DNA of 64,000 nt, from assembly GCF_905171765.1 (NCBI RefSeq), contig NC_053389.1, positions 215,208,624 through 215,272,623 on the forward strand, given 5' to 3'. The notes beneath the pieces were generated by a model. It was given only the letters and a program-made list of their open reading frames with translations, had not been told where the DNA came from and ran no database searches. Each line of letters opens with the position of its first letter. The first letter of the stretch is position 1. This document shows, in pieces, positions 8,713 through 18,563 of the stretch. The stretch is from Bufo bufo (taxonomy: Eukaryota > Chordata > Amphibia > Anura > Bufonidae). Both the position numbers and the translations under genes were made by a program.

Positions 8713-9285
8713 TTGGATCCGGGCTATTACGATGGGCTGTATCTCCTGACTCCTCCACAAAAGAAGAACAGTGTCCTGGGTGAGCCTCTGGAGAAAATGA
8801 CAGAAGACGAGGAGTCTGCTGAAGACCCTGGTGCCTCCTGCCTCGATGAGAAAGAGGGGGAGGGGTTAACAGGGCAAGTGTATGGTGCCATGTCCGAGAA
8901 GGATGAGAAGGCGGTCAAAGAGACTGGAGACTTCGAGAAGACAAAGGCTGAAAAAGTTAAGGCCGATGTGTTGGTTGAAGTGAAGTCCCCAGGTGCTACA
9001 GAGACCAAAGTTAAGCCAAAGGGAGCTGCGGCTGAAGTGGAAAAAGCCACTAAAGCAGAGGTCTCTGAAACTGCCATAGTAGCTGTCGTAACTACTGCTG
9101 GAAAGAAGGAAGAAGTGACCCAGATGCACGTAAAAGAAGCGAGCTGGGGCAAGCATGCTCTGCTGAAGGAGCCCTTCAAAGCAAAGGAGAAAGTGTCGGG
9201 TCATGACCATGACTGGGAACCAGGGCCGGTACAAGGCAGGGGCCGAAGGAGCGGGTGCCCTGGGCGCTACCATTTGCGGACATGA
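8713..9285 (+). CDS. ORF4 of nested LTR element, Lys/Glu-rich protein
   Basis: A frame of about 190 codons opened by ATG at 8713, 22 bp after the previous stop and in another frame. It has a short Tyr-rich start, then acidic (EKMTEDEESAEDPGAS) and alternating Lys/Glu/Ala/Val segments (KAEKVKADVLVEVKSPGATE), low in hydrophobic blocks and probably disordered. Near 9230 the sense seems to shift frame (GAEGAGALGA in the +1 frame) before a hAT-like insertion at 9312. No homologue recognised. Composition is like the acidic and basic parts of ORF2-ORF3, so it may be their C-terminal continuation. Confidence 0.42.
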   Translation: MDPGYYDGLYLLTPPQKKNSVLGEPLEKMTEDEESAEDPGASCLDEKEGEGLTGQVYGAMSEKDEKAVKETGDFEKTKAEKVKADVLVEVKSPGATETKVKPKGAAAEVEKATKAEVSETAIVAVVTTAGKKEEVTQMHVKEASWGKHALLKEPFKAKEKVSGHDHDWEPGPVQGRGRRSGCPGRYHLRT

Positions 9286-9311
9286 GGGGGGCGCAGGTGA
9301 AGTGCCAGCAG

Positions 9312-10111
9312 CAGTGGCGTCGCCAGGGGGGGGCCAGAGGGGGCCACGGCCCCCCCTACATCATGCTGTGCCCCCCCATGTGCCCCCCCAACTAAAATGA
9401 CCCCCCCCCCAAGTGAGCAGCCGCCGCCAGGCACAGGGAGATGAGCGCTTCCATTGCGCTCATCTCCATTGTAAACTGTCTGTGCCAGCGGAGGTGCAGG
9501 GGAGGGAGAGGCGTGTCCCTTCCCTTTCCTCTGATAGGCTGCAGGCAGGCACCGAAGTGGAGGAGAGGCCCCGCCCCCTAATTACTCCTGTTTACCTTTC
9601 TAAAGCTAAAGGACCTTTGATGATGTCATCACAGGTCCTGTAAGGGAACTGCACAGTGTAAAGTGTAGTTCCCAGGTTAGAACAGTGCATCTGCCAGGAC
9701 CTGTGATGACATCATCTTCAACATCACAGGTCCTGCAGAATCTAGCAAAGGAACTGCACCAAAAATGGTGTAGTTCCTAGGTTTCAAAGGTACATCTGCC
9801 AGGACCTGTGATGACATCATCACAGGTCCTTCAACCCCTAACAGCAAGTATTAAAAGTTCACAAGCAGCTCTGTATTGATCCATACAGACTGGAATGGAG
9901 AGGTAAGAGGAGGTCCTCCACTTTTCATCCTTTCCCCCCCCCCCCCCCTCCATGCCCTGTTTTTACTCATTGCTCACTCATGTATACTACTTCAGACAGT
10001 TACCACTACCTCATGTACCTCACAGTGACTATAATGCATAACTGACCACATATTTCTATAAACACTGCATCTACAGTATTATACCTTCTATGTGTCACAT
10101 CAATACACTGC

Positions 10112-10161
<50 letters not shown>

Positions 10162-10800
10162 TACATGCACACACACTGCATATATTACACAGTATTATAC
10201 ATGCAATATGTACAGATATATAGTATATACCGCAGTGCACTGATATGTGAGGTATGAGGTATAATAGATGCTGTGTGTACAGATATCAGTACACTTCTGT
10301 ATATACTATATATGTGAGGTACGAGGTATAATAGATGCAGTGTGTACAGATATATAGTATATACAGCAGTGTACTGATATGTGAGGTACGAGGTGTCAAT
10401 ACACTGCTGTATTTACTATATACCTGTACACACTGCATCTATTATACCTCGTACCTCACATATTACACTACTGTATATACTGTATACACTGCATATATTA
10501 TACCCCGTACCTCACATATCAGTACACTGCTGTATATACTATATACCTGTACACACTGCATCTATTATACCGCGTACCTCACATAACTGTACACTGCTGT
10601 ATATAATATACATCTGCATCTATTATACCTCTTTTGTGTGCCAGGGCTGTTTTGTAATCCCATTCCGGCCCTGATGGCATAAATTATAAAACGCAGCAGC
10701 AAGAATAGTTCATGGAACAAAGGGAGGGGCTATAAAAGGGGAATGGGGGCCCAATTTAGATTCCTGCTATGGGGCCCAGTGATTTTTATGTACGCCCCTG
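9312..10800. mobile_element. hAT-like non-autonomous element (possible)
   Basis: Left end CAGTGGCGTCGCCAGGGGG and right end reading outward CAGGGGCGTACATAAAAATC resemble hAT termini; related CAGGGGCGT ends occur at 60920 and 61381. The 8-bp flanks (GCCAGCAG and GCTGCAGG) do not match, so this may be two fused copies. The interior has G/C homopolymers, hairpin repeats built on GATGATGTCATCACAGG (9615-9835), a TA/CA microsatellite (10113-10160) and degenerate mirror repeats based on 'gtacagatatatagtatatac' (10200-10630). No transposase is seen. Confidence 0.55.
10113..10160. repeat. (TA)n(CA)n microsatellite
   Basis: About 16 TA repeats followed by about six AC repeats. It precedes 400 bp of degenerate inverted copies of a TA-rich unit of about 60 bp containing 'gaggtacgaggtataatagatgc'. 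Confidence 0.9.
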
Positions 10801-11170
10801 GCTGCAGGCACTAGGCCGGCAGCCTATCAGAGGCCGGCGCAATGACGTCATCGTGCCGCCTGAGCCTTACATTACAGCGTGGGACACAGGAAGAGGCTGC
10901 ATCGCATCGCTGACACTTAGGTAAGTATAAGTGTTTTTTTTTTGTTTTTTTTTACAATAGTGTTACTGGCACATTGGGGGGGCTTATTACAAAACTGGCA
11001 CATGATGATGGGGGGGACTTTATACTGGCACATGATGATGGGGGGGAACTTTATAGTGTCTGTGACTTTCAAAGTCCCACAGTCCTTTGTTCTATTGCTT
11101 TAAGTATATTCTTGTTTTGAAACAACATTGATTCTTTCTTAAAAACGGGGGGGGGGGTTTCGCAGTTTGC
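10801..11170. other. G-rich spacer with short tandem repeats
   Basis: No gene seen. 10800-10920 is GC-rich with 'aatgacgtcatcgtgcc' (a palindromic CRE-like TGACGTCA). 10965-11060 contains about three copies of a 32-bp unit 'actggcacatgatgatggggg', similar in style to the G-rich minisatellite at 12800. A run of 11 G follows at 11147-11157. Confidence 0.5.
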
Positions 11171-11718
11171 CATCTTCGCCCTGAGCACCAAATGGCCTTA
11201 TCCCAGCCCTGCTGGGAACAGTTCAGTCAAGAGTTTCAGCAGTCCAAGAAAGGACGTGAGGCGCATGTACAGGAGCCAGAGGATCTAAAAAGAGAGAGAT
11301 CAAAATATACGACAGCGCATGATTATCACTCGGGAAAGCGTAGAAAAAGAGTATCTGGCCATGAGATGGGCACACTGCCGTTAGGCAGTTTCTGTTAGGC
11401 AAGATGTTGGTTTTGGTGGTAAACCAAGCTCTGCTGGCGTGGGTGTGGAAGAACAAGGGGAAGGTACGTGTCACCAAGGTTCCTGGCCTCGGTGAAATAA
11501 GAACCGGTAATTTTCTGTGTCAGCGGCAGCTAGTGCTCGCTGACACTGGGTTACTTAGTGTGGCTGTAAAGCCAATCTGGGCCGGTTCTTATTGGGAGCA
11601 GCCAAAGAGCAGGGTGGGTGGCTGTTCCCCACGTCCAGGCCAGGTGGATGCCCTCTCACCAGCCTCCCGTGGTTATGCAGGTGTTCACCCTCACAGACTT
11701 GAACAAAAGGGGGGGATA
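11171..11718 (+). other. 3' interior of nested element with polypurine tract
   Basis: Two short open frames (11192-11398, 68 aa, Lys/Arg/Glu-rich; 11404-11820, running into the LTR) with no recognised domain. They may be decayed 3' coding or untranslated sequence. The stretch ends with ACAAAAGGGGGGGATA directly before the right LTR, which serves as the polypurine tract. Confidence 0.5.
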
Positions 11719-12383
11719 TGTGAGACAGTGACAGGTCTCACGCAGGTTAGAGGCAAGGAAGGGGTGGATAGTTCGGTCCACACCCCTATTCCACACAGGC
11801 GAGACCAGCTGGGAAGTTAATCAGGCTGGCACAAAGCACCTCCCAGGGTGTCAGCAAGGGGGGAGTGTGTTACCTGTGGACAGAGGCCTGGAGGCTCTGT
11901 CAGTGTGGTCCAAGCCAGGAGGGCTGAGAGACCACGATTCCCCAAGAGACACTGGACTGGAGACAGTGGGCGTACTGTGCTCTGTACAGCCAGGAGGCTG
12001 TGGGACATTGGCTCAGAAAGCTGCATGTGTTCACAGGGTGTGAACAGGGACTTAGGTGAGTCAGGGATTTGTTTGTTTAGTTAGAGCCCAGCCGGGCAAT
12101 TGTTGATTATTTTGTATTATTGTTTATGTTTATGCGGATGTGCCGCAATAAAGCATCGTGTTTGGCAGAGGCGGCTCTTCCATTAGGCCACTTAGGCCAC
12201 CGCCTAAGGCCTCGCGCTGGTGGGGGCCTCGCTCTGGCTCCCACCCGACACTGCCACAAGTACTTGCGGCGGTGTCGGGTGGGAGCGTCCTTAGGTCAAA
12301 ACATTCCAGGCCCCGAATGCTATTCCCCACCACCCTTGTACTTGTCTGTCCACTAATCTGCTAGGCTGCTGCGCGGTCATGAA

Positions 12384-12621
12384 TCGAGATGAGCGAACTT
12401 CTGTTTTAAGTTCGGCGTCTAAAGTTTGGCTTCCGGTTAGCGGAGGATCCCGATATGGATTCCGAATTCCGTTGTGGTCCGTGGTAGCGGAATCAATAAT
12501 GGTCATTATTGATTCCGCTACCACGGACCACAACGGAATTCGGAATCCATATCGGGATCCTCCGCTAACCGGAAGCCGAACTTTAGACGCCGAACTTAAA
12601 ACAGAAGTTCGCTCATCTCTA
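12384..12621. mobile_element. 238-bp palindromic hAT MITE, 8-bp TSD
   Basis: Near-perfect palindrome centred at about 12502, with both arms starting as GAGATGAGCGAAC. The flanks GTCATGAA at 12376-12383 and 12622-12629 are identical 8-mers, so it is a complete hAT-type insertion. Its end (TAGAGATGAGCGAAC on the right) is closely related to the ends of the two large hATs at 16091 and 35260, which are candidate sources of its transposase. Confidence 0.88.
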
Positions 12622-12629
12622 GTCATGAA

Positions 12630-12753
12630 TTCAGTCACTTGACAGCGCAACCCAGTCGTGCGGTGCGTAATCCCGCAAGACCGGCGGGAGGTCACGGGTC
12701 TCGCAGAATTACGCGCCACAGGATGGGGTTGCGCTGTCAAGTGACTGAAGTTG
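12630..12753. repeat. Inverted repeat, 124 bp
   Basis: Arms 'ttcagtcacttgacagcg' and its complement near 12733-12750, with an imperfect GC-rich middle containing two CCGC/GCGG blocks. No target duplication could be assigned. It may be the part of the hAT interior into which the MITE inserted. Confidence 0.75.
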
Positions 12754-12794
12754 AACTCATGCCCGCGCAGCAGCCTAGCAGATCAGCGGACAAG

Positions 12795-13645
12795 TACAAG
12801 GTGGGGGGGAAATTTCATAATATGAAGCAGTGTGTGGGCAAACTTGTGAGGCAGTGTGGGGGGGGGGGACAAATTACTTAATGGGGGAAGTGTGGGGGGA
12901 TAAATTACTTCATGGGGGCAGTGTGGGGGGGACAAATACTTAATGGGGGCAGTGTGGGGGGACAAATTACTTAAAGGGGGCAGTGTGGGGGGACAAATTA
13001 CTAAATGGGGCACTGTGGGGGGGGACAAATTACTTAATGGGGGAAGTGTGGGGGGACAATTACTTAATGGGGGAAGTGGGGGGGACAAATTACTTAATGG
13101 GGCAGTGTGGGGGGACAAATTACTTAATGGGGGGCAGTGTGGGGGGACAAATTACTTAATGGGGGCAGTGTGGGGGGGACAAATTACTTAATGGGGGGCA
13201 GTGTGGGGGGACAAATTACTTAATGGGGGCAGGGGGGGGGGCAAAATAATTAATGGGGCAGTGTGGGGGACAAATTACTTAATGGGGGCAGTGTGGGGGG
13301 ACAAATTACTTAATGGGGGCAGTGTGGGGGGACAAATAACTTAATGGGGGCAGTGAGGGGGCGAATTACTTAATGGGGGCAGTGTGTGGGGGACAAATTA
13401 CTTAATGGGGGCAGTGTGGGGGGACAAATTACTTAATGTGGGCAGTGTGGGGGGACAAATTACTTAATGGGGCAGTGTGGGGGACAAATCACTTAATGTG
13501 GGCAGTGTGGGGGGACAAATTACTTAATGTGGGCAGTGTGGGGGGGGCAAATTACTTAATGGGGGCAGTGTGGGGGACAAATAACTTAATGTGGGCAGTG
13601 TGGGGGGCAATTTACTTAATGGGAGCACTGTAGGGGGCAGTATTA
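12795..13645. repeat. 31-bp G-rich minisatellite
   Basis: About 26 copies of a unit of about 31 bp, 'ggggacaaattacttaat' plus 'gggggcagtgtgg'. G-run length varies among copies. Unit order is head-to-tail. It lies wholly inside the hAT element. Periodic GGGG/GGGGG runs could allow G-quadruplexes. Peptides read through it are repeat translations, not genes. Confidence 0.95.
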
Positions 13646-14577
13646 CTAGTGAGAGCATTCTAGAAGGGAATTACTATTGGTGGGACTATGAGGAGTACTA
13701 TTACTATGGGGGCACTAATATTTCTTCAGGATAGTATTGGGGGCACAGCGAGCAGCAGGATAACACTGTGGGGACTCCAGGTTGGGGGATGTTGATAGAA
13801 ATGTGAGGACCCTAAGATGTCTGGGTGTCACACTCTGCAGACGAGACGCTGAAAGAAGTGTCCGGACTGAATGGAGAAGACGTAGACAGAGAAGATCTAT
13901 ATCCGAGGAGACGTCTCCTGGAGGCCCTGGATGTGAGAGGTACGTGCTGCTGTATAGCAAGTACAGCACATTGCGGTGTGTGGGGGGAGGGTCGAATTTA
14001 GAGAACTGGGCCAGGGTAATGCAAAGTGTTAATATGCACTGTGTATATAAGCCCAGTACTGTGTTGTCACTGTGCATATTAACCCTTTACTGTGATGTCA
14101 CTGCATATTAAAGGGGGTACTCGGGGATAGGAAAAATAAATCCCCCTATCCAAAGGATAGGAGACAAGTGTCTGATCAGGGGGGTCTGGTCGTTGGGATC
14201 CCCCACGATCTCCTGTATGGTACTCCGGATCTCCTTGTGCCCAAAGCGGTGGTCAACACTCCCTCTCCATGTATCTATGGGAGAGCCACAGAAACAACAC
14301 TTGTGTATCTCCGAGTCCTCCATAGAGATACATAGAGGGGGAGTGTTGACCACACCACCGCTCCGTGCGGTGGTTGACACAGCTTATTTCTTGAGGATTG
14401 AGGCGGGGCGCCGTACAGGAGATCACGAGCATCCCAACAAACTTTGTGGGGGCCTCATGTTCGAGTTTCGCCTAAGGCCTCACAAAGTCTAGAGCCGCCT
14501 CTGGTGTTTGGATCCTAAACTTGGTGTCCTGAAGATATCTGTGAGAATGACCCCCAAATAAGAGGCGATCCCTTACA

Positions 14578-15264
14578 CTAGTTAGGAGACTCCCTGCTCC
14601 TAGGTCTGCCTTAAGCGCCAAGCTGATCACTCGGTGCTCAACTTGTCTGTCTGTCGGTCATGTGACGCTGGCCACGTCACATGACCCTCACTCCCCACTA
14701 TAAATACAGGCAACCTGCTGGCTACAGGTTGCCTGTGATTTTGGTCCCTTAGGCTGTGTATTATTATTGTTATTTAGCTTACCTTTGGATTTGACCCTTG
14801 ATCTGCTTCCTGACACCTCTTTTGCCTGCTCCCTGAACCTTGACGCTACCTCTCGGATTTTGACCTCGGCTTGCTTTTGAATTTTGTCTTTGCCTCTTCT
14901 CTTGTACTGATGTGACCTCCCGGATTTTGACCTCAGCCCGCTCTCGATCTGTCTCTGTCTCCTCCTCGTACTGACGTGACCTCCTGAACTGACCCCGGCT
15001 AGTTGACCAGCCTCGCCCTTCCGTTTTTGGTGGTACCTTGCTTGTTCCACCTCTCTGTCCGCTCGAGTGCTACCTCTCATTGGCTGTCCGCTTCCCTGCT
15101 GTCTCTATCTCTCTGTTTGCACTTACTCAGGTCAGAGACTGTCGCCCAGTTGTGCCCCATCACCTAGGGCGGGTGGTGCAAGTAGGCAGGGACAGGGAAC
15201 CGGGTGGCAGCTCAGGGGGTGCACCTCCGCTCTATCTTTATACCCGTGACGCTACCCCGTGACA
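14578..15264 (+). repeat. Gypsy LTR, right part, with promoter
   Basis: Continues the LTR begun at 4378 and matches the solo LTR at 52594 (GCCAAGCTGATCACTCGGTG, then GTCACATGACC). A TATAAATA box lies at 14699-14706, about 20 bp after GTCACATGAC/CACGTCAC elements, and likely drives LTR transcription. The LTR ends GTGACA, after which the 38-bp satellite resumes. LTR length without the nested element is about 795 bp. Confidence 0.9.
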
Positions 15265-16090
15265 ACCTGCTTCCACCAAATATTGATTGAGGCCTGCGAT
15301 ATACCTGCTTTCACTTATTACTGATTGAGGAGTGCGATATACCTGCTTCCACCAAATATGATTAAGGGGGTTCTATATACCTGGTTCCACAAATATTGAT
15401 TCAGGGGTTCTATATACATGTTTCCACAAAATACTGATTGAGGGGTGCAATATACCGGCTTCCACAAAATATGATTAAGGGGGTTCTATATACCTGCCTC
15501 GACAAAATACTGAATAAGGGGTTTGATATACCTGCTTCCACAAAATACAGATTGAAGGTTGCGATATACCTGCTTCCACCAAATATTGATTAAGGGGAAT
15601 GATAGGCCTGCTTCCACCAAATATTGATTGAGGCCTGCGATACCCCTGCTTCCAGAAAATACTGATTAAGGGGTTTCATATACCTGCTTCCACAAAATGT
15701 TGATTAAGGGGTTCTATATACCTGTTTCCATAAACTACTTAATGAGGGGTGTGATATACCTGCTTAAACAAAATACTGATTGGGGGTGAGATATACCTGC
15801 TTCCACAAAATACTGAATAAAGGGTTTGATATACCTGCTTCTACAAAATACAGATTGAGAGTTGCGATATACTTGCTTCCACCAAATATTGATTAGGGGG
15901 TTCTATATACCTGCTTCCACAAAATTCTGATTAAGGGGATTGCTATACCTGCTTCCACCGAATATTGATTGAGGCCTGCGATATACCTGCTTACACTAAA
16001 TATTGATTAAGGGGTTTGATATGCCTGCTTCTACAAAATACAGATTGAAGGTTGCGATATACCTGCTTCCACCAAATATTGATTAAGGGG
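15265..16090. repeat. 38-bp satellite, block B
   Basis: About 21 copies of the unit, with some single-base length variants. It joins gypsy LTR on the left and the TIR of a hAT on the right. Mixed GATATACC/CTATATACC variants occur in no strict higher-order pattern. Confidence 0.93.
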
Positions 16091-16379
16091 TAGAGTTAAG
16101 CGGACACCTGAATGTTCGGGTTCGGCGGGTTTGGCGGAACTTCAGAAAAAAGTTTGGGACCCGAACTTGACCCTTAACCCGAACCCCATTGAAGTCAATG
16201 GGGACCCGAACTTTTGAGCACTAAAATGGCTGTAAAAATGTAATGGAAAGGGCTAGAGGGCTGCAAATGTCATCAAAATGTGGTTAAGAGCATGGCAAGT
16301 GCTTTGCAAACAAATGTGGATAGGGAAATGACTTTAAATAACATAAAATACGAAAAAAATAATAATAATAATCTTGATC

Positions 16380-16800
16380 TAGGAGGACGAGGTCCATATG
16401 GAGTAGGAGGTTGAGGAGGCGGTGGATGTGGCGGTGTAGGTGGAAGTGGCGGAGGAGGAGGTAGCCTACACTGGTTTTTGGTTTAAAATTTATTTTTATA
16501 TTTTTAAATTAGGGTACACCCCAAAACATTGGGAAATATAACCCTCCAGTCATGCTAAACACACGTTCAAACAATACACTGGCTGCAGGGCAGGCCAGCA
16601 CCTCCAAGGGGTAAAGGGCAAGCTCAGGCCATGTGCCCGATTTTGAGACCCAGAAGTTGCAGGGGCTGACCCCTGTCAGTCAGTATGTGTAAGCGTGTGC
16701 ATACTTAGTGCCCCACCATGTCCCCGTGATGTTCACGATACAATTTGATATCTGCTTTATCAACTTTCGATGTGCCTACCATGGTGATCACGGGTGGCGA
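16380..16800 (-). pseudogene. Second, partial copy of hAT-1 3' region
   Basis: 16380-16495 ('aggtccatatggagtaggag', then ggtggatgtggcggtgtaggtgg) is repeated at about 18340-18455, and 16555-16720 ('gctaaacacacgttcaaaca', then gcccgattttgagaccc) is repeated at 18690-18830 within the transposase C-terminal coding region. So the element carries a direct duplication of its 3' end, with about 1.5 kb of tandem repeats between the copies. This copy does not keep an open frame. Confidence 0.8.
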
Positions 16801-16894
16801 GAAATCAGGGTTCCAGGGCGGAGAGGGAGCGTGAGAAAAAGAGACCAAATTTAAGGGAGATAAATTTATTTAAAAAATTTGGGATCGAGCAGAA

Positions 16895-17135
16895 ATGTGG
16901 GAAAAGCTATTGAGGTGCAAATGTGGGACAAATTACAGAAGCCCAAATGTGGGCCAAAACAGTCAAGCGGAAATGGGGGAAAAGCTATTAAGGCACAAAT
17001 GTTGTACAAATTACAGAAGCCCAAATGTGGGCCAAACGAGTCAAGCGGAAATGTGGGAAAAGCTATTGAGGCGAAAATGTTGTGTATAGCGGAAATGTGG
17101 GACAAATTATTGAAGTGCAAATGTGGTACAACTTG
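16895..17135. repeat. Short tandem repeat in hAT-1 (about 78 bp unit)
   Basis: About three copies of a unit containing AAATGTGGGAAAAGCTATTG and CAGAAGCCCAAATGTGGGCC. Imperfect, and confined to the 3' non-coding part of hAT-1. Confidence 0.8.
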
Positions 17136-17289
17136 TTTAAATTTAAGCATTGAATCAAAGGAGGTGGCTCGCATCAATTTAAGAAGCATTTCAGAAATTT
17201 TATTCCCTGTCACCTATGCAGAGCAGGGGTTTATTCACGTCTAAAATTGTATAATGTCAACCCAAGAATGTAACAGAAAAATTACAGAA

Positions 17290-18290
17290 ATGTATTAACC
17301 TGTCTACTTGGTAGAGCAGGGGTCTATGAGAGAAAAAAATTGTTAACTGTCACCCGAAAATGTAAAATAAAAATTATTGAAATTTATTAAGCTGTCAACT
17401 AGGTAGAGGAGGGGTATATTACACCCAAAAATTGGTGAATTTGACCCTAAAATGTAATTGACAAATGTTTTTTTTTTTTTACCGGTCTACTAGGTATAGC
17501 AGTGGTACTTCACACCCAGAAATTGTTGAATTTCACCAGAAAATGTAACTGACAATTATATATTTTTTTTACCTGTCTATTAGGTATAGCAGTGGTACAT
17601 CACACCCAAATATTTGTGAATTTCACCCAAAATAACTGACAATAATTTTTTATTTTTTTTTACCGGTATATTAGGTATAGCAATGGTACTGTACACCCAA
17701 AAATTGGTGAAATACACCAGAAAATGTAACTGACAATTATTATTATTTTTTCTTCGGTCTACTAGGTATAGCAGTACTTCACACCCAAAAATTGTTAATT
17801 TCAGCTGAAAATGTAACTGTCAATTTATTTTTATTTTTTAACCGGCCTACTAAGTATAGCAGTGGTACATCACACCCAAAAATTGGTGAATTTCACCCGA
17901 TAATGTAACAGACAAATTATTGAATTTTTTTACCGGTCTACTAGGTACAGGCAGTACTTCACACCCAAAAATGTGCGAATTTCAACTGAAAATGTAACTG
18001 ACAATTTTTTTTATTTTTTTTTAATCGGCCTACTAGGTATAGCAGTGGTACATCACACCCAAAAATTGTGGAATTTCAACTGCAAATGTAACTGACAATT
18101 ATAATTTTTTTTAAACGGCCTACTAGATATAGCAGTGGTACATCACACCAAAAAATTGGTGAATTTCACCCGAAAATATAACACGCAAATTATTGTGTTT
18201 TTTTTTTTACCTGTCTACTAGGTATAGCAATGGTACTATACACCTAAAAATTGGTGAATTTCACCAGAAAATGTAACTGACAAAGTAGTC
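17290..18290. repeat. Tandem repeat of about 90 bp in hAT-1
   Basis: About 11 degenerate copies of 'ctactaggtatagcagtgg', then 'cacacccaaaaattggtgaa', then 'atgtaactgacaatt' and a T-rich run. Spacing of the 'aggtatagca' motif is about 75-95 bp. No coding potential. It probably expanded from unique 3' sequence of the element. Confidence 0.9.
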
Positions 18291-18563
18291 AAATGATATA
18301 AAATAAAATACATACAAATAAAAAAAGATATTTGATTTATGAGGTGGAGTTCCATATAGAGTAGGAGTTTGAGGAGGTGGTGGACGTGGTGGTGTAGGTG
18401 GAAGCGGCGGTGGAGGAGGATGAGGTAGTCAACACAGGTTTTTGGTTTTAATTTAAAAAAATTAAATTAGGGTACACTCTAAAAGAGTGTGAAATATTCA
18501 AAATACAAGAATAAGCAATTGCGCTGCAGTATAACAATGGCTAGTTAGTGCCAGTAAGCATGT

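Larger units (their letters stand above)
12166..14503. mobile_element. Non-autonomous hAT element (2.34 kb), 8-bp TSD
   Basis: Termini CAGAGGCGGCTCT and AGAGCCGCCTCTG are perfect inverted repeats, flanked by GTGTTTGG at 12158-12165 and 14504-14511. This is the classical hAT signature. The subterminal sequence 'cctaaggcctc' is also inverted at both ends. No transposase is present. The interior holds two palindromes, a G-rich minisatellite, 13640-14100 with no recognised content, and a MITE-like fragment at about 14110-14400 containing CCCCCTATCCAAAGGATAGG. Confidence 0.95.
4489..14577 (+). mobile_element. Nested LTR retroelement with captured myosin segment
   Basis: Bounded by two copies of an LTR beginning TGTGAGACAG and ending CCCTTACA, with the 4-bp duplication CTAG at 4485-4488 and 14578-14581. 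The interior starts ATTGGAGTCGGATGC (possible primer-binding region) and ends in ACAAAAGGGGGGGATA (polypurine tract, 11703-11718). No reverse transcriptase, RNase H or integrase motif is readable inside, so the element is non-autonomous or its pol was lost. The interior holds unusual reading frames (6256-9285) and later insertions. The right LTR is enlarged by a hAT. Confidence 0.88.
11719..14577 (+). repeat. Right LTR of nested element, interrupted by hAT
   Basis: 11719-12165 and 14512-14577 together equal the left LTR apart from one extra segment of about 25 bp near 11885 and scattered substitutions. An AATAAA lies at about 12147. The gap between the two parts is a hAT with 8-bp duplication GTGTTTGG. 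The end CCCTTACA is followed by CTAG, the TSD of the whole LTR element. Confidence 0.92.

Noticed and set aside
11848..12084. Frames inside both LTR copies (RRAERPRFPKRHWTGDSGRT)
   Set aside because: They lie in LTR sequence shared by both ends with no conserved protein and no splice signals; probably chance.
12943..13633. Gly-rich open frames (GGQITKWGTVGGDKLL-type)
   Set aside because: They are translations of the 31-bp minisatellite with no start context or domain.
13715..14111. Overlapping 110-120 codon frames in the hAT interior
   Set aside because: No domain, no support from neighbours.
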